Source of the DNA: Pseudovirgaria hyperparasitica
Taxonomy: Eukaryota; Ascomycota; Dothideomycetes; Acrospermales; Acrospermaceae
Length of the DNA stretch: 64,000 bases
Direction of reading: 5' to 3'
NCBI RefSeq assembly: GCF_010093815.1
Contig: NW_022985566.1
Coordinates: forward strand, 76,884 to 140,883
The notes below the pieces were generated by a model. That model was not told where the DNA came from. It did not search any database and saw only the letters and a program-made list of their open reading frames with translations. The position numbers and the translations under genes are program-made. Below, one piece after another: positions 54,810 to 64,000 of this stretch (positions within the stretch are counted from its first letter, which is position 1; each line of letters begins with the position of its first letter).

Positions 54810-55820
54810 GATGGGGCTTCTATGTGGAACTAGTGCGCTTTGCAAGGGGATACTGGTTCATAAGAGATTGGTATAGTCTGAGATTGTCGTGAACATTGGC
54901 AATGTGTAAGAGGTATCCGCATTAGGGGATGGTATTTATAGCCATGCTATCAAAGTACGCGTCTCGGAAGAAGATATTAACAGTGGTGCAAGAGACTCGT
55001 CACAGGTAAGAATGCGTTTACTGGGCGGTTTTTTACTGACCTCTGCTTACAGAGGGTGTGCTCATTTGGAGAGGAATCATCCATGTGTGAGCCTTCGTTC
55101 ACAGATAGGAGTATGCGGAGACACTCCAAGAGGTCATGGAACTGGTATACTCGTAAGTACCATAACGCTTTACAGTTCTGCCGTGTGGGATACCTCCAGG
55201 GCTAGAATGTTACTGCAAAGCTCTTCAAAAAGTGCCTTGCAAACGACCTTACGCCCAGGACGGAGCCTGAAGTCGCAACAGGCGGCTTGCATCAGCGGAG
55301 TTGAGCTACGCTTGAATGGTCAAGGAAATTTCATCCCCCACAACTGACACTGTGAATGATCCAAGCAGGCTAAAGAGGAACAAGCAAACCCATTTAGCTG
55401 TGTCTTCTATCACATTAAGTCATTGCGTTTAACATCTTACCACGGATAAAGATGTAACATCATACAGTCCCAAGCCGTCCACAGCGAACGTCCCCTAAAG
55501 CCTTTCCACTTCTCACGCACTTCCGAACCGCCGTGTCATTAGACATTGTCTATAAATCTAAAAATCTCATCACTCTTGCAAAGTCTTCTTCCATGCCATT
55601 TTCCACGCCATCGAAGCTTGTGGAGTCTGCCCGGGGGAAGAGGGGTCAGGGGACATTTTACTTGATAATATCTACGATACATTGCAGGGTCGAATAAAGT
55701 CGCCATGGAGTTACCTCATTCTAAACCCCTTATATATATACCCCAATCTCCCGCCCGCTACACCCACCACGACCACCAACCCTCTTCGCCAGCACCACTA
55801 CCACCATCACCACCACCAGA
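54810..55820. other. Intergenic upstream of the BYS1-like gene
   Basis: About 1 kb, with the BYS1-like promoter at its left end. No supported gene and no repeat recognised. Confidence 0.4.
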
Positions 55821-56069
55821 CTACCCCAGCACCGGCGGCCGCGGCGTCGGCGACACCCCCGTAGCAATATCGACAAACACACCCAGCACATCCGACGGCA
55901 CCTGGGCATACACGTGCACGACTTGCAGCGCACAGGGAACCAGGGTATACGTCAGAAACACATCGAAGAAGACATGTGCGGGGACGGGGATCTTGTGTAA
56001 TAGGCCGAGGTCCTGGCATGAGAAAGAGGGTGTCAGTGGGGTTTGTATGGTATGTATAGGAAGGGAGGT

Positions 56070-56134
<65 letters not shown>

Positions 56135-56635
56135 AAGGGGGGAGACGCACGCCGGTGACGTTGAAGAAGGAATGCGTGTCGTCGATGTTCAGATATTTAT
56201 CCGTGTGCACGTCCGTGACGATTTGGTATATAATGGCCAGAAAGCCGATCGAGGTCTGCCGCTCCAGGGAGACGGGGATGTCGCCGATTTCATTGGGGTT
56301 TCTGGACGTGCGGACAGTCGCGGTTAGTTGAATGTGGCGCTGTCTTGTTGGTGTTGATGTTGTTGATATGGACGTCTACATGGACATGGGGGAGTGAGTA
56401 TTGGACAACAAACGTACATGATGATCCTCGCGTCGGGCGAGAATGCCAATGCCTCGTACGCGGCCGTCGACTCGGCAGCGGTCGGCTTCTGGATTGCGTA
56501 GACGGCTTCTTTGGCAATCTCGATGCGGCGCTGGGCGTTGCATTGCGCGGCAGCAGGAGACGACAGAGGACCTGCGACGGAGCAATGCAGTATCGCCGCG
56601 GCGGCTGCGAAGACTTGAATTGCTGGGAAGCGCAT
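55821..56635 (-). CDS. Small secreted protein of unknown family
   Basis: Three exons (56418-56635, 56151-56301, 55821-56012; donors GTACGT and GTGCGT) give 186 residues. The N terminus MRFPAIQVFAAAAAILHCSV is a clear signal peptide. The mature part has a helical segment (QRRIEIAKEAVYAIQK), then IGDIPVSLERQTSIGFLAII, HSFFNVTG, and DLGLLHKIPVPAHVFFDVFL to a hydrophobic C terminus. I do not recognise the family. Intron 2 is 138 bp, a multiple of three, has no in-frame stop and consists largely of a CT microsatellite, so retention would insert a Ser-Leu repeat without breaking the frame. Confidence 0.65.
56070..56136. repeat. (GA)n microsatellite inside an intron
   Basis: An imperfect GA run on the plus strand ((CT)n on the coding strand), forming most of intron 2 of the small secreted protein gene. 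Confidence 0.9.
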
Positions 56636-56984
56636 AATTCTGGTGTGATTCCAGGCAGGGTAGGAGTTTGTTATGACTGTTTGGAGTATAAAAGATGATG
56701 AAAAACCTCCACCGAGAAGAGCCTCGAATATCTGCCGGTGTGGAATTCGATAGAGTTCTCTACAAACAACCACTGTGAGCAAACAAGCGAGCGACAGCGG
56801 CTCTGCAATATATATATATATATATCTACTACTACATACATACATGTAGTAATGCTGGGGGCATTATGTCATTTTTTTTCCATCTTCACCACCGACGCAT
56901 CCACGCATAACATGCATATGCATACGCATACACGATAACAAGCTCCCCACTACATGAATCCGGATGGATACTGCTAGCATCACA
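56636..56984. other. Upstream region of the small secreted protein gene, with a (TA)n run
   Basis: Probable promoter. A short (TA)n microsatellite lies near 56,808-56,826. No gene. Confidence 0.4.
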
Positions 56985-59900
56985 TGTGGGATTCCTATTA
57001 GGTAATCCCCGTTACTTAGATCTTATTTAGCGTTAGGCTGGTATATATAGCACTTAGATAGACTTAGTAGACACGTTAATTAATTTTTACCACGTCTAAT
57101 TTACTAAAGTTCCTATATCTAGTAGCTGAAATCTAGTTTTTATCCTCCTAGGGAGGCTATCGCTTCGGCGATGCCTCCTAAGGGGTAGTTATCTTACCCC
57201 TTATATAAGGGAACTCGTTAAAAACATTTAACGCTTACGACGAACTATATAACTTACTAGATAATAATAAGAACGAACCTAGAGTCTAACACGAAAACCC
57301 TTCTCTAAAGTAATATATTCTAATTTCGGAGATAGAAATTACGGTAATAAAGCTTAATGACTAAATTCGATAGTCCTAGCGGATAGTAATATATTATAAA
57401 ATAAGCTAAAAGAGTCACGTAAGAAAAATATATATTAACTCCCTCTATATCCGCGATAAATATTCTAGCTACTTATTAATATAAATTAATACCGTAATTC
57501 TAACTTAGAAGATAATTATTACCCTAGGAAACGCCTTCCTTACCTAAGCTATATTAAGATATCTTCCTTATAGAACCCCGATCGCGATAGCGACGTCTCT
57601 ATAGAAGGAGCTAATACTCCCTAAAATATAGGACGCGCCCGTAATAAGCCGTTAAATACTATTAACGCGCTTACCGCACTCCTTAATACTAACCCGGCTA
57701 TAAGGGACCTTACTAGAGACGCTCGTACGTTAGTACTAATTAATATATATACTAATCGACTCGAGTTATAAATAAGGAACGACTATATTACTCGAGAAGA
57801 ACTAGTAAGAGACTTTAATAACCTCCTCCTTAATAACCCTAACCGGGCGAGCCTAGCTATACTAGTAAGAAGAGGCCGTATCCTACTCTAAGCACCTAAT
57901 ATATACTTAGGAGAAACTAGAGATAACGCCTACGAGGAATAGTACTTATTAATCTAGAAATGGATTTATACCGTGGAATTAGTAGAGCGCTAGGAAGCTA
58001 TACCTAAGTTCGAGAAACTATAAATCTATAGAATATATATATTAAAGTATATCTATACCCTTTAGTATAGCCTTATAGAAGCCCATAGACGTAATAACCT
58101 AGATAGTCCTTAAATACTAGACGGCTTTCTAGATATTATACGTTAAACGTATATCTCTACTAATCGCCCCGAATAGCGTAGAAAGAAATAGAAGAACCTT
58201 ACTTAATATCGTTTCGGATCTACCTTAAAGCTTATTAATACTATTATTAAAAAGGCACGACTTCTACGACCCATGCCTTCTAAATATAAGATATAGCGTA
58301 GAATTCTAGGCGCCCTTAAGTCTAAGGTTTAACGTAAGATCGAAAAGTAGCCCTTTTCTTCTATAGGATTAGAAGAGTAGTATCTATAGGTAAAGAGGCT
58401 AGAGGAAGCCTTATATATCTACTCTAGAAACGAATACTATAGGCGGGAGGCTACTTATTATATTAATACTATATATTACTAAGACGAAGAGGAGGAACCG
58501 GAAGAATTCGAACCTTCTAAGGACTTATATATACGCGAAGATAAATTAGGCGACTACTCTAGAGACGAGGGTAAGCTCCACGCGTTTATAAAGCGTTAAT
58601 AGAGTAACCGAGGCCGCGGTAGAGGCTAGAACTAAGGCCGAGGCTATGGTAAATACTAAGGAGGCTCGTTAAGAGCTCTTAATAAAACCCGAGAATACTT
58701 TAACTATAAGAAGTTAGGATATATCTCGAGATTCTACCCCGAAAATCCAACTCTAGGTAAGCTAGTCTATATTACTACTAAGGATGACGCGTTAAGCGTC
58801 TTTAATAAAGAGGCCCTAAAAGCTAGTCGCCCGTAGTAGATATAGAAGATACTACAAGCAACTATAAGAGCTTCTATACTAATAATACCGATAAAAATAA
58901 GATAAACACATAGAACTATAAACATATTAACGCGCTTTACAAATCGCTAGAGAGTGTCTACTATTATTAAGAGGAGTTAACGGACGTTATCGACGATCGC
59001 CTCTATTAACTAAACTCTATTAGTAGATAGTTACTAGAACTTAAGGCTTACGTAGGGGAAGTCCACCCCTAGAGGGTTTTAGTCCTTATTAACTATAGGG
59101 CTAATAGAACGTATACGTTAACGAAGGTTACTAGGCGTCTAAAGCTAGTACCGTAACCTACCCCCGTAATACGTGTTAAGCTTCCGTTAGGAGCCCTAAT
59201 AATAAGTTAAGAAGTTATAAAAATCCCTCTTTATATGGAAAGCTTTACTTACGAAGTCTCCGCGAGAGTACTTAACCTTAAGGGCTATAATCTAATTCTA
59301 GGTTATAAATGGCTTTATAAATAGGATCCCGATATATTATAGAGATCCTATTCCCTAGTAATTAGGAGGCTAGTAGCTTAAGGAAGGACTAAGGAGTATC
59401 TCCTTAAGGGGATTCCCGCGTTAATCGATATTAACTTATAAGGAGAATAAGTGCTAAACGTCCTTACCGCTAGCTAAGCACGGAAATAATATCTAAACGG
59501 CTATAAGTAAGGTGTAATATGGTTCATTAGGAAAGATAACCCTCCTATACCATAGGCACCCGATCTAATACTATAAACGGTTTTAACGGAGTACTAGGAC
59601 GTCTTTAAAGAAAAGCTACCTAAAGGACTACTACCTTTAAGATAATAGGACTATAAGATAGATATAGGAGACGGCCGACCCGTTAATAACGCCGTCTACC
59701 GCCTCTCCCTAGAATAAATTACTAAATAGTAGAAGTAGATATAGGAGCTTATCGAGCGAGGGCTTATCTAAGAATTAGGAAGTACCTAGGGTAGCCTAGT
59801 ACTTTTCGTACCTAAACCCGGAGGTAAATAGCGAATATATATTAATTATCGAGTACTTAATATACTTACGTATAAGGATACGACCCCTCTTCCGTATATA

Positions 59901-61600
59901 GATGAATACCTATATACCTTCGGCTAGTTAATAGTGTTTAGTAAGATAGACTTAACCTTAGGGTTTTAGTAAGTACGAGTAGCCGACGAAGACGTCCCTA
60001 AGACCGCCTTTAACACGATTTATAGTAAATACGAGTTTAAGGTAATGCCGTTTAGTCTATTAAACGCACCTACCACATTCTAAAAGATAATAAATCGAGT
60101 TCTTTAACCCCTACTATATAAATCCGTGGTTATATACCTTAATAATATTATTATCTTTTCCGAAGATATGGAAGAACACGCTAGAGTACTATTAAAAGTA
60201 CTTACTCTACTCCGTGAATACCGCTTACTTACTAATCCGGAGAAATATAGTTTTAGCTAGACCGAAGTTAACTTCTATAGACACTACGTCTTATAAGGAT
60301 AACTTCGCCTAATAAAGAATAAGATTAAGGTAATTCGCGAATAGCTAGAGTCTATAAACGTTAGCGAAGTCTAATAGTTCCTCGGCCTAGCGAATTATTA
60401 TCAGAGGTATATCCGGGGATTTATAAGTATCGCCGCACCTCTAATAGACCTCCTTAAGGAAGTAGACCCTCTTATCCGTAAATAGAAATATAGGCCTATT
60501 TAATAGACGCTGTTAACGGCGTTTACCTTCAAGACCCTAAAGAATACCCTGTGTTCCGAACCGGTTCTAGCTTAACCTAATAAGACTAAGCCCTTCTATA
60601 TTAAAATAGATATAAGTAACTATACGATCGGTATAGTAATCTACTAGGAGAATCCTAGTAAGTAGTATTAGCTAATCGCGTTTAACGGACGAAAGCTTAA
60701 TAGCGCCGAGCTTAACTATCCGGTTTACGAAAAAGAACTCCTTACTATTAAACACGCCCTACGCACTTAGGGATACCTACTAGGAACGAAGAAGACGACG
60801 ATCCTAACCGATTACTATAGCCTATAGTTCCTTAAGTCTATAAAGGAATAAGAAGGCCGTATAGATAGATAGATTGATAAGTTCGGAAGCTTTAATCTCG
60901 ATATAAAATATCGCCTAGGATCTAAGGCGGTAGTACCTAACGCCATTAGTAGAAGGCTAGACTTCTAAGGCGAGATCTCCGCGATACCGTTAAGTAAAGT
61001 TAATAAACACGTTCTTATAGTCTAAATTATTAAGTTCCTAAAAGGAGCCGACCCGATAGAGCATGTACTAAAAGTCTCTCCCGAAATCCTATCTCGACTA
61101 CGCCTTAACGCCGAGAGTAAACTTCGATATAAGCTATAGGATTTTAATAATTATAAGAATAGGGTAGTTGGATAGTAGTATAGCTAGATAGAACAATGGG
61201 GTGTATTCTATTATAGAACGAATTACTACCAAACCCTTTCGGTAGGAATCCGAGAGTATATATATAAAGGGACGCCGATCTATCTAGCACGTAACTATTT
61301 ACCGCCCTTCACGTTACCTCCTAACCCTATTAGCTAAGGTACGTATAGGTCGGGTTCTACCTAAGGCTAAGTCCTAATAATTATTCCTTCTCTCTAGGAA
61401 GCTACCCTTAGTAACCTAGATTATTACCTATCTCTATACCCCTATCCTAAGTCTCGTAAGACCTTAGTTATTCTCTATACTTCGTCTTAGATACTTACCG
61501 ATATTTACTAATCTAAGATTTATATAAGTGTTTTCCTAATAAACTAGATTTTATCTATCTTAATTTCTTACATAGGTAAGATTACCTAATTAGGCCTAGC
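56985..61600 (+). mobile_element. Ty3/gypsy-type LTR retrotransposon fossil, plus orientation, 3' part missing
   Basis: A left LTR-like end begins near 56,985 (TGTGGGATTCC). It is followed in family order by a gag-like region with a zinc-knuckle area (about 57,600-58,800), a protease-like stretch (about 59,050-59,350), reverse transcriptase (about 59,640-60,300), RNase H (about 60,480-60,850) and the beginning of integrase (about 60,870-61,250). It is thoroughly broken, with dozens of interruptions. The sequence is extremely TpA-rich, as expected after RIP. No matching right LTR was found, so its age cannot be dated from LTR divergence, but the decay indicates an old copy. Confidence 0.8.
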
Positions 61601-63199
61601 GTATCACGTGATGTGATTAGGTAAGCCCGGGTACTACCTATATTAAAATCTTTTCTTAGAAATATTCCTTTCTTTAAAAAACTTCTTAACTCTTTATAGA
61701 GTTTTTTAGATTATTAGGTATATTACCCGATCCTTATAGACATAGATTTATATAGATTTACTATAATTTAGTGCGATTTATATAATTTACTAATTTTCGT
61801 GCTATCCTTAGCTAGTAATAATATAATTCGTAATAATCCGTATAAATTAATAATAATTATAATATAGTTTCCCGAAATCTCAACGCTCTAAAGTAATTAG
61901 TACGGAAATAGACGCCTTCGAATAATCCCTGTCTCGCATATATTACCGACATATTAAAAGCTATCGATCTACCTCGACCTAGGCCGGGCTCTAATAATCT
62001 AGCTATATATTATTATAGTTATTACTTTCTATCATATATTACTTACGGCGGTACTAAATCTATAATATACGGTACTTATATAACTAAGAAGCGTTATTAC
62101 TTATAGGTATTTAAGTAAGTTCGAAGAACTTTACGTAGATTTACTTATATTAGTATAGATTACTACTAGGCCTCTAGTAACCCCTACCAATAAGGAGCGT
62201 AGTACCACCAATCGCAACACCTTAGAGAAGGCTTTCTACGAGCTATATACCTAAGGTAAGGGTTACGCCTAGGAGTACGATTCTAATAAGATCTATAAGG
62301 GTTTATCGGAATCTACTATAGCTATTATTACCGCGATTACTAGGTAATATCGTTTTTCTTAAATCGTTATAGATTCTTACTAATATATATTAATCTCTAT
62401 AATAGTGCTAAAATCTCTACTACTTCGGACTTCTTTCTATATACCGGCGATATTAAAATTCCTAGAAAAGGTTCTAGTAAAAAGGCTAAGGTTCCTTCCT
62501 CGCGCGTACTAAAGAGCCGTAAATTTAGGGAAGATAGCTCTAATCTAGAAGTTTCTATACTAAAGGTATATAGTTCTATACCGATCGTTGAATCTTTTCG
62601 CTGATTTATGTAATTCTTAGTATACTTACGCTGGTCTATCCCTCTCTATCCCGGGTCCCGCCGCTCTATAGGTTTCTATAGAGGAGTTTATAGCTATAAG
62701 GCGCGCTATATAGAATTTATAGCGTCGGAACGAAAGGCTAGAGACTTATATTATAAAGCTCTATACTATGCTAAATAAGAACCAGCGGAAGGAATTAGAT
62801 GGAACCATCGCGGTAATTAGTACTTCTACTCCTACTCCGACTTAATCGGTTTAGATCTATACTAATCGGTGCTAATATGTCTCTTTTATCTAGCGTTTTT
62901 AGTTTTTTTAGTTTTAATTTTAAAGCGATCTTACTTCTTCTAGATAGATTAGTACGAGTTTATATAGATCTATATAGATCTTTATATTTTCTTTTAGCTT
63001 TCTTAATTTTATCTTTCTTTAATAATAACTTCTTTAATCTCTTTAGTAATCTATACTAATCTATACCAATCGGCACTAATTTTCGATGTCCATTTCTCTT
63101 AGTAAATTATTTTTCTAAGTCTCTTTTTTAGTTAAATTTTTAAAGTTCTAAGTTCGAACTTTCTAAGGAAGTTCCTTAATTCCTTAGAATGTTTTAAAG
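61601..63199. repeat. AT-rich decayed repeat sequence between two gypsy relics
   Basis: The base composition is the same TpA-rich, RIP-like type as the flanks. It may include LTR or untranslated parts of either element or another insertion. The 60-residue ORF at 62,877 is Phe/Leu-rich low complexity and is not a gene. Confidence 0.5.
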
Positions 63200-64000
63200 A
63201 TCTATATCTCTTTCACCTTCTTCCTTTTAGGCGGCCATCCTTAGCGCCGAACTATACTAAAAAACGTCGAATCGCCATACTTTAGTATAATTCTCTACGA
63301 TTCCGCGGCTTCCTTTACTAATCACTACTTATATACTAATATCGCTACTTTACTAATGTTTATTATAGGTTCCTAAGTATCTTTATTAGGATTATATCCT
63401 TTCTAACGAATCTTATATAGCTACGTGCCATCTTCGGCGCGTTACTAGCTAAGTATCTACTTAACTTCGTAGATATCCGCACCTCCTTACGTAACTACTT
63501 TATATAATGTCTATTCGGAACGATCCGGTAACGATAAGGCATAGAATGGCTCGAGAAGCGTAATATAGAATACATTATATATCTTTAACGTGGGAGGGAG
63601 TTTTAACTTATACGCCTAGTTATTAATTACACGAGTAACCTTAAATAGACCTATTATTATATAGTTAAGCTTCTTCTTCGGCCTAATACTACGAATATTC
63701 TTACTATTTAGTAAAACTTTATCTCTAATATTAAAGATCATGGGCTTTCTACCCTTATTATAGTACGATTTACTATAATCTATAGTATCTTATAATAACT
63801 TTATAACGCTTCTTTACGTTTAGAATAGTTCTATTATAATCTCCGTCGCCTTAACGTTAGGCTACTCTAATTTATACTAAGTTCCTATAAACTACGCTTT
63901 ATGGTTTCGACCGAAGTTTACTTCGAACGGACTTACGTAGGTTAACGTATGTCGGCTGTTATTATACGCGAATTCCGCGACATAGACTAACCTTACCTAG
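63200..64000 (-). mobile_element. Second Ty3/gypsy (chromovirus-type) fossil, minus orientation, continuing past the window
   Basis: Read on the minus strand, the last ~800 bp match the end of a gypsy polyprotein: the C-terminal integrase core (AEFAYNNS-type region near 63,950), the GPY/F-like linker (near 63,600-63,700) and a chromodomain-like remnant (near 63,350-63,440). It is broken by many interruptions and RIP-like in composition. The 5' part lies beyond the window. Old. Confidence 0.7.

Noticed and set aside
61600-61640. Possible right LTR of the plus-strand gypsy fossil (similar TGTGATTAGGTAA start)
   Set aside because: Similarity to the left end lasts only ~25 bp and does not continue, so it is not accepted as a matching LTR.
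62877-63059. 60-residue Phe/Leu-rich ORF
   Set aside because: Low-complexity translation of AT-rich decayed repeat.
1-64000. tRNA or rRNA genes
   Set aside because: None recognised by eye on either strand; a covariance-model scan would be decisive and could not be run.

Overview
The window is genomic DNA of a filamentous ascomycete (Pezizomycotina). The evidence is short spliceosomal introns (about 45-80 bp, GT..AG), typical single-copy fungal genes (LSM8, a PITH-domain protein, VPS20, RIX7), a secondary-metabolite gene cluster, and AT-rich repeat relics of the kind left by repeat-induced point mutation (RIP). Assignment to a class or genus is not possible from the sequence alone.

Layout. 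0-9 kb is conserved housekeeping sequence: a 5'-truncated disordered protein, LSM8, a PITH-domain protein, VPS20/CHMP6 and the ribosome-biogenesis AAA ATPase RIX7. A ~700 bp inverted-repeat element containing an assembly gap interrupts it. 9-11.7 kb is gene-poor, with two doubtful Cys-rich small ORFs and an AT-rich block. 11.7-29.5 kb is a fusidane (helvolic-acid type) nortriterpenoid cluster: a protostadienol-synthase-like oxidosqualene cyclase (helA-like), four paralogous P450s, a short-chain dehydrogenase (helC-like), one intact and one dead acyltransferase, and a dead 3-ketosteroid-delta1-dehydrogenase (helE-like). 29.5-31 kb is an AT-rich inverted-repeat/minisatellite block. It is followed at 31.4 kb by an intact DHCR24/DWARF1-type FAD oxidoreductase that is not part of the Aspergillus fumigatus helvolic cluster as I know it. 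33-35.6 kb looks empty. 35.6-56.6 kb carries a Sulfotransfer_4 protein, a six-exon tyrosinase, a trans-aconitate-methyltransferase-like protein, a sugar transporter, an acyl-CoA-synthetase-like ANL enzyme, an ERG3-like sterol C-5 desaturase, a BYS1/thaumatin-like secreted protein and a small secreted protein of unknown family. From 57 kb to the end the sequence is heavily decayed Ty3/gypsy LTR-retrotransposon material in both orientations.

How the genes work together. In the known pathway HelA cyclises oxidosqualene to protosta-17(20),24-dien-3-ol. HelB1 and HelC remove a C-4 methyl, the other P450s oxidise C-16, C-21 and C-6/C-7, HelD2 and HelD1 acylate the 16- and 6-hydroxyls, and HelE introduces the delta1 double bond. 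Here the scaffold and oxidation genes look intact, while the helD1-like and helE-like genes are broken. The expected product is therefore a 1,2-dihydro, 6-deacyl helvolic-type acid. If the adjacent DHCR24-like enzyme belongs to the pathway, the product may also be reduced at C-24(25). This altered cluster is the most interesting system in the window. The product prediction is inference from gene content.
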